64,000 nucleotides of DNA, taken from Carnobacteriaceae bacterium zg-84 (lineage in GTDB: Bacteria > Bacillota > Bacilli > Lactobacillales > Aerococcaceae). Each line of letters starts with the position of its first letter. Position 1 is the stretch's first letter. The stretch spans positions 1,134,864 to 1,198,863 of the forward strand of contig CP059430.1 of assembly GCA_013874835.1 (NCBI GenBank). The letters run 5' to 3'. Shown piece by piece: positions 25,822-34,877 of the stretch. Under the pieces are notes generated by a model. That model was not told the DNA's origin. It saw only the letters and a program-made list of their open reading frames with translations, and searched no databases. A program made the translations under genes and the position numbers.

Positions 25822-27099
25822 TTAAAAAATAGTTAAAGACACAACATCAACAACAGATTGTTCTTTTTGTAATGCGTCTATCACAACTTTATGTGTTGCA
25901 ACCTTTTCTAATTCGGTCATGACAAACATTGTGACATGATTTTCTTCTTTTAGAATTTCTACTTTAGAAACATTTACACCATGCTTTGCAAAAACTTGTT
26001 CAATCATTGCACTGTCATCAAAACCTTGTTGTAAATAAATACGATAATAATAGTCAAAGAACACTTTATCGGTCGATAAAAAGGCTGTTGGTTGTTGATA
26101 CGTTGAAAATGGTCTACCTGTTTTTCCAGAAAGTATATTCACACCAATCGCCATAATATCACTTACAACTGAATTAGCCGTTGGTAATTTACCCGCACCT
26201 GCTCCGTAAAACATCGTTTCACCCAGTGCTTTCCCTGTAACATAAACCGCATTATTTTCTTGGTGAACAGTCGATAATGGATGTTCTTTTTTCACAAAAC
26301 TCGCACCTACTTGTGCGTACACTTGTCCATTCTCACACTTCGTCATTCCCAATAATTTGATCACATAACCTTGATTATCCGCAAATGCCATATCGTGTTT
26401 ATTTAAATGACGAATACCACTTATATCCATATCGTTTAATTGAATAGCCATTCCAAATCCTAAACGCGTTAAGATAACAACTTTACGTGCTGCGTCTAAG
26501 CCATCCACATCACTTGTTGGGTCTGCCTCGGCAAACCCAAGTGCTTGTGCTTGTTTAAGTGCTTCGTCATAACTTAAACCGTTTTGAATCATTTGTGTCA
26601 GCATATAGTTCGTTGTACCATTCAAAATACCAACAATTTCTGTCACCTCATCTGAGGCCATACTTATAGTTAACGCACGTAAAATAGGAATACCGCCACC
26701 AACACTTGCTTCATAATAAAAATCAACACCTTGTGTTTTAGCAAGGTCAAACAGTTCTGTTCCATAAAGTGCAATTAAATCTTTATTTGCTGTCACAACA
26801 TGTTTGTTCGCTTGCAAAGCACGTTTCACATACTCATAAGCGACCGTTGTTCCACCAATCACTTCAACAATAATATCCATATCTGGTGTTAACAAATCGT
26901 TAATATCAGTTGTAAAAAAAGTATCACAACTATTGATAATTTCTTGATAAGGCTCTAACTCACGCACCAATACTTTTGTCACACGTACGTTTTTACCTAA
27001 TACTTGGCTCATTTTTTCTTGATGATTTTGAATGATGTCAAAAACACCACTTCCAACTGTTCCAAACCCTAATATTCCTACTGATAAATATTCTTGCAT
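25822..27099 (-). CDS. hom: Homoserine dehydrogenase
   Basis: The 425-residue enzyme reduces aspartate semialdehyde to homoserine. It has an N-terminal NAD(P) fold (VGILGFGTVGSGVFDII), the catalytic region VVTANKDLIALYG and GILNGTTNYMLTQM, and a C-terminal ACT domain (about residues 350-425) that commonly mediates threonine feedback inhibition. It heads a hom-thrB operon. GGAGG precedes the start. No T-box is visible in the short upstream gap. Confidence 0.94.
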   Translation of the reverse strand: MQEYLSVGILGFGTVGSGVFDIIQNHQEKMSQVLGKNVRVTKVLVRELEPYQEIINSCDTFFTTDINDLLTPDMDIIVEVIGGTTVAYEYVKRALQANKHVVTANKDLIALYGTELFDLAKTQGVDFYYEASVGGGIPILRALTISMASDEVTEIVGILNGTTNYMLTQMIQNGLSYDEALKQAQALGFAEADPTSDVDGLDAARKVVILTRLGFGMAIQLNDMDISGIRHLNKHDMAFADNQGYVIKLLGMTKCENGQVYAQVGASFVKKEHPLSTVHQENNAVYVTGKALGETMFYGAGAGKLPTANSVVSDIMAIGVNILSGKTGRPFSTYQQPTAFLSTDKVFFDYYYRIYLQQGFDDSAMIEQVFAKHGVNVSKVEILKEENHVTMFVMTELEKVATHKVVIDALQKEQSVVDVVSLTIF

Positions 27100-27263
27100 A
27101 CATATACCTCCAAGCCAATTATCCTTATAGTATAAAAGATTCTATTAAAAAGTCTATACTTTCTCACAAGTTTTCTCATTTTTTTGTAAATACTCTATTG
27201 TACTCATGTGATTGACAATATGTTCTATAAATCAAATGCTTTAATATCCACTTAAAACAGATA

Positions 27264-27297
27264 AAACTGAAGTAACATAATATCGCTACTTCAGTTT
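27264..27297 (-). terminator. Terminator of the RluA-type gene
   Basis: An 11-bp stem (AAACTGAAGTA/TACTTCAGTTT) overlaps the end of the gene and is followed by TTTTATC on the minus strand. Confidence 0.75.
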
Positions 27298-28220
27298 CTT
27301 TCTATGCCATTTCTATCAAAAATTTGACATTTTTCTACAAGTACTTGCATATCTTTTGGCATTGGCGCATGACACGTAATTATTTCATCAGAAAACGGAT
27401 GCTTAAACGCCAATTTTTCACAGTGTAAAGCTTGTCTTTGTAAAGACGTGTCCATACGTCCACCGTATAAATCATCTCCAATAAGCGTTGCCTTTTTATG
27501 TGTAAAATGTACTCTAATTTGATGTGTTCGTCCTGTATGTAATTTAATTTTATACACACTCATATTATAACCACGCGCATAGAGCCAATATTCTGTTCGT
27601 GCCTCTTTTCCAGAACCGTCTGCTATGACTTGTCTTGTCATTATTGAATCCGGTACACGCCCAATAGGAGCATCAATCACACCATACTCAAATAATTCAT
27701 CAGATTGCTGTGCTATGGCTATGTATTGCTTGTCAACTTGTCCAGCACGTAATTGTTTATCTAATTGTCCATGTGCAAACTGGTGTTTAGCAAATAACAT
27801 CACACCCGAGGTATCTTTATCCAAGCGTGTCACAATATGAATCACTTGATGCTCATTATTATTTTGGACAAAATAACCTTTCACTCGATTTGCCATAGAA
27901 TACTTTGGATGTAAGTAAGACGGAATCGAGGCAACACCTGCTGGTTTATTGACAGCTAAAACATGCTCATCTTCATACAATATATCAATCGGTAAAAAAA
28001 CAGGTATCACATTTGGCTGTGCCTCTTCCTTTGGAATGACCATACGAATGCAATCCCCATTTTTTAAGACATATCGTACCGTTTCTTCTTTTCCGTTTAC
28101 CAATAATTGTCCACCGTGGAATTTTACTTTTGCCAATAAACGTCTTGAAATATCGTGTGCTTTCAAAAAAGCTTTCAAGGATATTTCTACTTCTTTTTCG
28201 TATGTCCACTCAAAATACAT
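27291..28220 (-). CDS. RluA-family 23S rRNA/tRNA pseudouridine synthase
   Basis: The 309-residue enzyme has an S4-like N-terminal region (about 15-75) and the catalytic motif HIVTRLDKDTSGVMLFAK, with the nucleophile Asp near 140. The signature GRTHQIRVHFTH follows later. It belongs to the RluA/RluD group that makes pseudouridine in structural RNAs. It lies directly after nadK, an arrangement shared with other Firmicutes (the yjbO position). Confidence 0.88.
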   Translation of the reverse strand: MYFEWTYEKEVEISLKAFLKAHDISRRLLAKVKFHGGQLLVNGKEETVRYVLKNGDCIRMVIPKEEAQPNVIPVFLPIDILYEDEHVLAVNKPAGVASIPSYLHPKYSMANRVKGYFVQNNNEHQVIHIVTRLDKDTSGVMLFAKHQFAHGQLDKQLRAGQVDKQYIAIAQQSDELFEYGVIDAPIGRVPDSIMTRQVIADGSGKEARTEYWLYARGYNMSVYKIKLHTGRTHQIRVHFTHKKATLIGDDLYGGRMDTSLQRQALHCEKLAFKHPFSDEIITCHAPMPKDMQVLVEKCQIFDRNGIERN

Positions 28221-28235
28221 TTTCTGTCTTCTTTC

Positions 28236-29033
28236 CTACTTTCCAATAAATGAATTTTTCGTACGCATCCAAAAATCAATATTTTTATAATTGATAAAAT
28301 GAATATGTTCCTCACTAATGGATACCGTTATTTCAACATTGTCTTGGGTTTCAAAATGAATTGGATCAATATTATCAATCACGACAAAAGGAGAAACCGC
28401 ATCTTTCACGATTAAACGCACACTTTCCCCTTTCGGTAAAATTAAAGGGGAGCCTATCGTTTTATAGACCCGATTATTTAATGCAGCAATTTCTGTTAAC
28501 TGCATGGCTTCCATTTTCGGATGCAATAATGCTCCTCCTAAAGACTTGTTTAACCCTGTTGATCCCGTAGGAGTGCACACACACAAACCATCTCCTCTAA
28601 AAATTTCAAATAATGCATCATCAATACTCACTTCACATACCAAAGTGCCCGTCAATGTTTTCACCGTCACTTCGTTCAAAACCATGTGCGAGATACATTT
28701 ATCAGATTGTACAATATTCACTCTTAATAAAGGATATTGATACGTTTGATGTGTTTTTTCTTTTAAACATGCCACAACATCTTCTAGTTCTTCATCTAAA
28801 AAATCGGTATAAAATCCTAAATTCCCAGTATGAATTGCCAAAAAATGAACATTACTTAGGCGATGTGTATACTGATGAAATGCTTTTAATAAAGTACCAT
28901 CTCCACCTATGGAAATAACAATTTCTGGATGTTTTTCATCAATTTCTACTGATTCTTGTTCAAGACGTGTTAATAATGCTTGTTTCACTTCTTGTGATTT
29001 ATTTGAACGACTTACTACTAATGCGATTTTCAT
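28236..29033 (-). CDS. nadK: NAD kinase
   Basis: This 265-residue kinase phosphorylates NAD to NADP. The diacylglycerol-kinase-like motif ISIGGDGTLLKAFHQY (near residue 45), the NE motif MVLNEVTVK and TPTGSTGLNKSLGGALLHP are intact. It is transcribed with the RluA-type gene. The usual upstream relQ (yjbM) gene is absent; instead a divergent CYTH gene follows. Confidence 0.94.
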   Translation of the reverse strand: MKIALVVSRSNKSQEVKQALLTRLEQESVEIDEKHPEIVISIGGDGTLLKAFHQYTHRLSNVHFLAIHTGNLGFYTDFLDEELEDVVACLKEKTHQTYQYPLLRVNIVQSDKCISHMVLNEVTVKTLTGTLVCEVSIDDALFEIFRGDGLCVCTPTGSTGLNKSLGGALLHPKMEAMQLTEIAALNNRVYKTIGSPLILPKGESVRLIVKDAVSPFVVIDNIDPIHFETQDNVEITVSISEEHIHFINYKNIDFWMRTKNSFIGK

Positions 29034-29144
29034 ATGTTAACCCCTGTCTATTTCGACATATTTCCTATCATTATACCATATTACTTGCATATTCGGAAAA
29101 ATATCTTTAGAATGACAACAACATTACTAAAAAGGACACAAACT

Positions 29145-29711
29145 ATGAGCAAAGAACTAGAAAAAGAATTGAAAACAGGCTTAACAGAAAGCGAATATCA
29201 TCATTTATATACATTTCTACAATGTGACAAGCGACCACTTATCTCACAAGAAAATTATTATTTTGATACATTCGATAATCAATTACTCAATCATAAACTT
29301 GGATTACGCATTCGCTTAGACGATACACATGGAGAATTCACATTAAAAGTACCCGTAGCAGAGCATGAAAAAATGGAAATAACCGATATATTCTCTCTTG
29401 ACTTAGGAAGAGCTTATCTACAATCAAATACCTTCCCAAATGGTCATGTTGTACAAGAACTACGTCATTACAATATATCAAGCACAAATCTTATTCAAAT
29501 TGGTACACTCAAAAACGAACGATATGAAATAGAAACATTAGATGGGTTGTGGGTTTTGGATAAAAGTTATTTTCAAAATGGTATAACATACGAACTAGAG
29601 TTTGAATATGAAACAAATACGAAACCATTTTATGATTTTTTAGAAAAACACGGTATTCTATTTAAGGCATTACCGTCAAAATTAGCACGTGCTGTCAATC
29701 GTCAAGCATAA
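29145..29711 (+). CDS. CYTH-domain protein (YjbK-like)
   Basis: The 188-residue protein starts MSKELEKELKTGLTESEY, carrying the ExExK motif that names the CYTH superfamily, whose members bind triphosphorylated compounds and two metal ions. Further acidic and basic tunnel residues are visible (RIRLDDTHGEFTLKVP). The cellular role of YjbK proteins is not settled; triphosphatase activity is plausible. I chose the ATG at 29145, 8 bases after AAAAGGA, rejecting a longer version with no ribosome binding site. It is divergent from nadK and precedes yjbH. Confidence 0.85.
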   Translation: MSKELEKELKTGLTESEYHHLYTFLQCDKRPLISQENYYFDTFDNQLLNHKLGLRIRLDDTHGEFTLKVPVAEHEKMEITDIFSLDLGRAYLQSNTFPNGHVVQELRHYNISSTNLIQIGTLKNERYEIETLDGLWVLDKSYFQNGITYELEFEYETNTKPFYDFLEKHGILFKALPSKLARAVNRQA

Positions 29712-29800
29712 TTTTGGCAAATGTATTTAATAAATGTTATAATACAGATACAAATATATGACAATTTTGTAACAAAACATTATGCGAAGGAACTTTTAAT

Positions 29801-30421
29801 ATGTTAGATATGCCTTTAAATCAGAAAAAAGAACCTGCACACGTTTTAGATATTTACTTATTTATTGATCCGATCGACACGTCTTGTCATCAATGTGCAA
29901 CAGAAATACTGGACTTTTTAAACACATTAAATATGAAAGTATATACTCATTTTATTCCGTACTTTAATTTAAAAACGATTGATGAGTATATCAAAAAATA
30001 TCAATTACCAACAACAGATTTAACATTACGTAATAAGATATATGAAACAGATTATTTAATTGGATTAACTTATAAAGCGGCGACTTTCCAAGGAAAACGT
30101 AAAGCACGCCAATTTTTAGCGCAATTAAAAGTCCTAACCGATACTTATCGTCATAACTTAACCGATGAAGATATTTTAGGTATTGCTGAATTATCCAATT
30201 TAGACTTATCCATGTTATTAGAAGATAGACAATCAGAAAATGCAAAATACTTATATCAAAAAGATTTAGAAATTGCACATAAATTTTCAATTTCTAAAGT
30301 GCCGTCTATCATTGTCTTTGACTCTTGTAGACCTAATGGTATTTTGATTGAAGAAGATATTACAGTATCTCATATACAACATGTTATCGAAACAAGTATG
30401 GATTGTTTAAAAGCAAAATAA
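29801..30421 (+). CDS. YjbH/SpxH-family ClpXP adaptor
   Basis: The 206-residue DsbA/thioredoxin-fold protein has an N-terminal CHQC active-site-like motif (near residues 34-37, DPIDTSCHQCATEIL), a helical insertion and a cis-Pro-like SKVPSIIVFD near 170. The family promotes ClpXP degradation of the stress regulator Spx in Bacillus and Staphylococcus, and the genes next to yjbK/nadK fit that. Its terminator hairpin (30424-30452) has been split from its T-run by the IS1182 insertion. Confidence 0.78.
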   Translation: MLDMPLNQKKEPAHVLDIYLFIDPIDTSCHQCATEILDFLNTLNMKVYTHFIPYFNLKTIDEYIKKYQLPTTDLTLRNKIYETDYLIGLTYKAATFQGKRKARQFLAQLKVLTDTYRHNLTDEDILGIAELSNLDLSMLLEDRQSENAKYLYQKDLEIAHKFSISKVPSIIVFDSCRPNGILIEEDITVSHIQHVIETSMDCLKAK

Positions 30422-30423
30422 CA

Positions 30424-30452
30424 AGCTCTCCGTCATTAGTTGACGAAGAGCT
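30424..30452 (+). repeat. Left copy of a duplicated terminator hairpin flanking IS1182
   Basis: AGCTCT...AGAGCT hairpin immediately after the yjbH stop, identical to 32053-32081 on the other side of the IS. Only the right copy keeps the T-run. One or two boundary bases are ambiguous because the IS may begin with T and end with A. Confidence 0.85.
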
Positions 30453-31855
30453 CAGATTGTTGACAATAGCGATAAAAAATCCAACATATTTTTTAAAAAT
30501 TGAAAAATATGTTGGATTTTGAATTTTAAAATACTAAATGAAGAATAATATCTCAAAAAATGGCTATCTCTCGTGAGTAGAATTGCCATTTTTTTCATAT
30601 TTTGGGCAGCACAAGATAACCAAGTGTACTGCTGCATCTTGGCTACTCCTCTATATTGTGCAAACCGATACCCATGATTTTGTTTAGAGTCTGCAAAGCT
30701 ACGCTCAATCGTTTCTTTCCGTCGTTTATATAGTACTTTCCCAAACGTAGATAATCGACGTTCACGACATCTATCGTATACATCAGCATCTATCGCTCGA
30801 CGTAGTATCCGTTTATTACTGTTATCGCTTATACGATACTGCTTATATCCTTGTCTATCAATGTTTCTGTAGGTGTAAATTTCTCCCGTACGTGTATCCG
30901 TAAAACAATCTCTAGATGAATCATATCGAAAAAACTTATGGTCAGGATTGCGATGAAAACGTCTATACCCAATCACAGAAAATATCTTTTTCTCTTCTAA
31001 AAATTTTAAAATGTCTTTTTTATAATATCCGCTATCTAACGCGACACAATTAACATCAAATTTAAATTTTTCCATCACATACGTTAATCGTGACACATAC
31101 GGTACACTATCATGAACATTTCCTGGCGTAATAAAGCAGTCTACAATAAAATTGTGTTTACCATCTACACTACGATGGTCTAAGTACATAAATCCTTTTT
31201 CTTTATTATCCCGATGGTAATAGCCGCTTTCTTTATCAGTCGTACTTTCTTTTATGTTTTTAGAGATGATTTTATCTGTGTAGCTAAAAGGCTTTTTTCC
31301 AATAGCTTCTCGTTCGGCGTTGATTTCGTTTTCTAAATCTCGCTTACGTTCTTGAACCACTTCAATAACGGTGTTTCTAAATTTATTTTTATTGGCGTTT
31401 GCTTTAATGTGTGTGGAATCTGTGAATAATGCTGTGCCGCTAATTAAATGATGTGAGATAGCTTGGTGTACAATAGTATTAAATATATCTTCAAACACAG
31501 AAGTCCCTTGAAAACGGCGACTATAATTTTGAGAGAAAGTAGAATAATGTGGGGTAGGTTTAGAGAAAGGGAGGTTTAAAAACCATCTAAATGCTACATC
31601 CGTTTCGACACGTTTAATGGTTTCTCGCATGGATTTAATGCCATAAATATCTTTTAAAAAGACCAATTTAAATAAAACAACAGGGTCTAAACTATTGCGA
31701 CCATTCGTATGGCTATAATAAGGAGAAGTAATCTCATAAATAAAATTGAAATCAATTGATTTATCAATTTTACGTAGTAAATGGTCTTTTGGTACTAATT
31801 CGGACAATGTGTTTAATATGATTTCATCATTTGGGTGAGTTTCTTTATAAAACAT
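30452..31855 (-). CDS. IS1182-family transposase
   Basis: The 467-residue transposase has an N-terminal DUF772-type domain (about 20-110, FKLVFLKDIYGIKSMRETIKR) and a DDE core with TALFTDSTHIKAN, CVALDSGYYKKDI and the downstream RRKETIERSFADSKQNHG. It is intact, unlike the copy at 49.5-50.9 kb. The start at 31855 follows GGAGGG by about 8 bases. A longer N-terminal extension runs through the structured region and is not expected to be made. An extended -10 (TGGTATAAT) lies upstream. Confidence 0.9.
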   Translation of the reverse strand: MFYKETHPNDEIILNTLSELVPKDHLLRKIDKSIDFNFIYEITSPYYSHTNGRNSLDPVVLFKLVFLKDIYGIKSMRETIKRVETDVAFRWFLNLPFSKPTPHYSTFSQNYSRRFQGTSVFEDIFNTIVHQAISHHLISGTALFTDSTHIKANANKNKFRNTVIEVVQERKRDLENEINAEREAIGKKPFSYTDKIISKNIKESTTDKESGYYHRDNKEKGFMYLDHRSVDGKHNFIVDCFITPGNVHDSVPYVSRLTYVMEKFKFDVNCVALDSGYYKKDILKFLEEKKIFSVIGYRRFHRNPDHKFFRYDSSRDCFTDTRTGEIYTYRNIDRQGYKQYRISDNSNKRILRRAIDADVYDRCRERRLSTFGKVLYKRRKETIERSFADSKQNHGYRFAQYRGVAKMQQYTWLSCAAQNMKKMAILLTRDSHFLRYYSSFSILKFKIQHIFQFLKNMLDFLSLLSTI

Positions 31856-32052
31856 AGATTTTTCCCTCCTTTTTCTTATCTCTATTATACCACTTTTAAG
31901 CGTTATTATCGTATCAGACGTTGTGGTACGAATGGCTTCGTTCTCGCACATGGTAGAGAACGAGCGATGTATCGTGTACATCGCGGTAAGAAGTACAACT
32001 TAACGTCTGATACGAAAAAAGACTGTCGACATTTTAATTTGTCAACAGTCTG
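30453..32052 (-). mobile_element. IS1182-family insertion sequence, intact copy
   Basis: A 1.6-kb element with terminal inverted repeats CAGAyTGTTGACAA (left 30453, right end 32052), one transposase gene and a structured segment at 31909-32015. It is flanked by 29-base direct copies of a complete terminator hairpin, so the insertion duplicated the yjbH/cutC intergenic terminator. Confidence 0.9.
31909..32015 (+). ncRNA. Three-way-junction RNA-like structure in IS1182 (copy 1)
   Basis: Outer stem P1 pairs TCGTATCAGACGTT (31909-31922) and GTAC (31926-31929) with GTAC (31993-31996) and 32002-32015. Inside are P2 (CGTTCTC/GAGAACG, loop GCACATGGTA, 31939-31962) and P3 (CGATGTA/TACATCG, loop TCGTG, 31965-31983), with joints GAATGGCT and CGGTAAG. 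The same skeleton with different stem bases occurs in the ISL3 element at 42148-42255. Strand is inferred from that shared orientation. A hairpin formed with the terminal repeat follows. Confidence 0.6.
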
Positions 32053-32081
32053 AGCTCTCCGTCATTAGTTGACGAAGAGCT
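32053..32081 (+). terminator. Right copy of the duplicated terminator (yjbH/cutC)
   Basis: The same hairpin as 30424-30452 followed by TTTTCTTTTTTAT, so this copy is the functional plus-strand terminator. It lies 15 bases beyond the stop of the convergent cutC. Confidence 0.8.
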
Positions 32082-32096
32082 TTTCTTTTTTATATT

Positions 32097-32849
32097 CTAA
32101 AGTACAGATAATATATCCGTCATCTGTTTAATTATTTTTTCATCCGTTTCACGAATATCGTACTCACTAAATTCTTTTAACCCCATGTGAATATGCTCTT
32201 TTTTATACAACATATCACCCGCATGTACCGTTGCTCCAGATAAATGGAAACTTGTTGCACCTGTTGTTTGGTGTAAATATGTCACATTATCCACTGTAAC
32301 GCCACTCCCAATTAAAATATCGACTTTTCGATTGGCTTGTTGTATCAACGCTTCTAAACAATCTACGCCTAAAGGTGCTTTGTCTTGATGTCCCGCCGTT
32401 AAAATAGTATCCACGCCTAGTGAGATAGCATCTTTCAATGATTTCTGTGCATCAACCGTCATATCAAATGCTCTATGTAGTGTAAAATGTTTGTCATGAG
32501 CATGTACTTTATCAATAATAACTTTCATTTTTTGTAAATCTAATTCACCATGCGGTGTAAGGACACCACAAACAATACCGTCCACATCTTGTGCCAACAA
32601 GCAATCCAATTCATCCAGTAACCATTCAAATTCACTATCTGTATAACAAAAATCCCCTATTCGTGGTCGTAGCATAGCAAATACCGGAATATTCGTATGT
32701 TCCTTTACCATTTTTACTAAACCTTGTGTTGGTGTAATACCTCCTAATAATAAAGGTCCACACAATTCTAAACGAGTAGCGCCTCCTTTTTGTGCATTGA
32801 TTGCAGACGTCACACTATCGACACATACTTCCAATACATAGTCTTTCAT
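32097..32849 (-). CDS. cutC: CutC-family protein
   Basis: The 250-residue TIM-barrel protein of the CutC family shows EVCVDSVTSAINAQKGGATRLELC, GGITPTQGL, MLRPRIGDFCYTDSE and a conserved ILTAGHQDKAPLG. It was linked genetically to copper tolerance in E. coli and called a copper-binding protein in E. faecalis, but the biochemical role is unresolved. The ATG at 32849 lies behind AGGAGG. An upstream extension in frame is unlikely to be translated. Confidence 0.88.
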   Translation of the reverse strand: MKDYVLEVCVDSVTSAINAQKGGATRLELCGPLLLGGITPTQGLVKMVKEHTNIPVFAMLRPRIGDFCYTDSEFEWLLDELDCLLAQDVDGIVCGVLTPHGELDLQKMKVIIDKVHAHDKHFTLHRAFDMTVDAQKSLKDAISLGVDTILTAGHQDKAPLGVDCLEALIQQANRKVDILIGSGVTVDNVTYLHQTTGATSFHLSGATVHAGDMLYKKEHIHMGLKEFSEYDIRETDEKIIKQMTDILSVL

Positions 32850-33057
32850 ATTTGTTCCTCCTATTATGTATTTTTCATCTTTAACCGCTACTGTAAATTG
32901 TAATACGTGTCCTCTTAAATTGCAATATATCCATATAAAAAGCATGTTTTATTACCGCACAATAACAGCAATCTTACATATTATATAGTAACATAAACAA
33001 AAAGTTGACCTAACAGTCAATATCTATTTCAAACAACAAATTTAATGCTACTCAAAA

Positions 33058-33100
33058 AAGCTTGAAATCAACTTGTTAAACAGGTTGATTTCAAGCTTTT
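33058..33100 (-). terminator. Terminator of the ABC exporter operon
   Basis: The stem AAGCTTGAAATCAACyTG with complement, T-runs on both sides, lies past the stop of the second ABC gene. The distal 15 bases of the stem recur in the terminator at 59788-59830. Confidence 0.85.
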
Positions 33101-33146
33101 TACTATTTTACTTAAATGATAATAAATTATATAATAGCCTCAGTTT

Positions 33147-34877
33147 TTATACGTTTTGTTGCATGCGATACATTTCAGCATATTTTCCATTTTGAGAAAC
33201 GAGTTCTTGATGTGTCCCTCTTTCCACAATTTCACCTTCATGTAGCACAAGAATTTGATCTGCATTTTGAATAGTTGACAAACGATGAGCAATGATAAAC
33301 GTTGTTCTGCCTTTTTTTAACACATTCATCGCATGTTGAATAATTTCTTCTGTTTCTGTGTCAATATGTGAGGTTGCTTCATCTAAAATTAAAATTTTAG
33401 GATTAGAAGCCAATGTTCTGGCAAATGTAATCAACTGACGCTCCCCACTTGAAAAAGCATTTCCTTTTTCAACAATAGGTTCATAAATACCTTTTTCAAG
33501 TTTATCAAGCATAGGTTTAGCACCAACTTTGATTAGCGCATCTAAAATAACGTCTTCTGCTATATCTTCATTATCCATGGCAACATTACTTGCAATCGTT
33601 CCTGTAAATAAATATGGATCTTGTAGCACTATACCCATATCCGAACGAACACTCTCACGGTTATACTCTCTAATATTTTGTCCGTCTATTAAAATACGTC
33701 CTGATTGCGCGTCATAAAAACGAAATAGTAAATTGATAATGGAACTTTTTCCTGAACCGGTATGCCCAACTAATGCCACTGTTTCTCCTTTATGAGCGTG
33801 TAATGAAATATGTTTTAAAACAGGTACATCTTCTTTATATCCAAAACAAATATCTTCAAAGACAACTTCTCCATTTGTCACATGTAATAAAAGATCACTA
33901 TCTTCTTCGGGTTTTTCATCTAATAATTCAAACACACGCTTACCAGTCGCAAACGAACGCTGCATTCCTGGAAATAGACGTACAAGTAATCCTAAAATAT
34001 TAAATAAGCGTTCTGTATAGTTGATGTATGAAAAAATAAGTCCAACAGATACTCCTAATGTACCACCTATCCATTGATAACCAACAAAGGATAAAATCAT
34101 CAAAATAACAAGTCTTTTAAAGACGTCAACCAAGCTCCACGAAATCGTCGACTCTGCATTCAATATACTTTTTTCAGACGCAACCATCACATCTGATACG
34201 TCTTGAAATTGTTTCATCACACGTTTTTCTTGGTCGAATAGTTGTAAAATGCTACTCCCATTCATCACTTCGTTTACAGAAGTATTGACATCACTTCTCG
34301 CTTCATAAAAACGATCCATTTGTTTTGTTGTGTATTTGCTATAAATGCGTTGCCAAACGAAGAAAATCGGCACCAGCCACAATAAAACAAACCCTAGTGT
34401 AAAATTTAAGGAAAATAAAATACCATAAATAACAAATAGTGGGAAACCTTGTACTAAAACTTGTGCTAAAAGTGTACCATAAAATTGCGAACGTAATGTT
34501 TCAGTATCATTCACAATACGACTGGAAATTTTTCCTGCTGGCTTGTTGTCAAAATAAGAAATGGGTAAAGATTGCATTACATCGTATGCGGTATTTCTTA
34601 AATGTTCGGCAATGGTATTGGCACATGACATCATCACATACGTTGCAACATAGCCGATAGCACTACTTATGACTGTCATCGTAATAAACAATACAAGGTT
34701 TAACATAATATTTGCCATATCAAAATTTCCAACGGCTAAATACTGATCAAGTACATTTTTTATCAATAACGGAGCAAGCTGTGTACCTAGAGTGGATATA
34801 ACAAGGAAAATAAGACCAATGGAAAATAATTTCCATGTAACACGAACTTGTTTAATCAATCGAATGAGAGTCTTCAT
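33147..34877 (-). CDS. ABC exporter half-transporter B (LmrD/BmrD-like)
   Basis: The 576-residue half-transporter has six membrane segments (about 15-300) and an ATPase domain with Walker A VGHTGSGKSSIINLLF, Walker B ILILDEATSHIDTET and H-loop AHRLST. Its signature is altered to FSSGERQLITFARTLA, while the catalytic Glu is intact. The partner gene has the opposite pattern. Together they form a heterodimeric multidrug-type exporter with one competent ATP site. The start overlaps the end of the partner gene by about 26 bases and has GGAGG at 9 bases. Confidence 0.88.
   Translation of the reverse strand: MKTLIRLIKQVRVTWKLFSIGLIFLVISTLGTQLAPLLIKNVLDQYLAVGNFDMANIMLNLVLFITMTVISSAIGYVATYVMMSCANTIAEHLRNTAYDVMQSLPISYFDNKPAGKISSRIVNDTETLRSQFYGTLLAQVLVQGFPLFVIYGILFSLNFTLGFVLLWLVPIFFVWQRIYSKYTTKQMDRFYEARSDVNTSVNEVMNGSSILQLFDQEKRVMKQFQDVSDVMVASEKSILNAESTISWSLVDVFKRLVILMILSFVGYQWIGGTLGVSVGLIFSYINYTERLFNILGLLVRLFPGMQRSFATGKRVFELLDEKPEEDSDLLLHVTNGEVVFEDICFGYKEDVPVLKHISLHAHKGETVALVGHTGSGKSSIINLLFRFYDAQSGRILIDGQNIREYNRESVRSDMGIVLQDPYLFTGTIASNVAMDNEDIAEDVILDALIKVGAKPMLDKLEKGIYEPIVEKGNAFSSGERQLITFARTLASNPKILILDEATSHIDTETEEIIQHAMNVLKKGRTTFIIAHRLSTIQNADQILVLHEGEIVERGTHQELVSQNGKYAEMYRMQQNV

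Noticed and set aside
25822-27262. A threonine or methionine attenuator ahead of hom
   Set aside because: The upstream gap shows no T-box core and no leader ORF rich in Thr or Met; only the converging rlu-gene terminator is present.
30452-30454. IS1182 transposase stop codon seeming to need one base from the target site
   Set aside because: Both copies have T before and A after the terminal repeats, so the repeat may simply be one base longer (TCAGAyTG...). The stop would then be inside the element.
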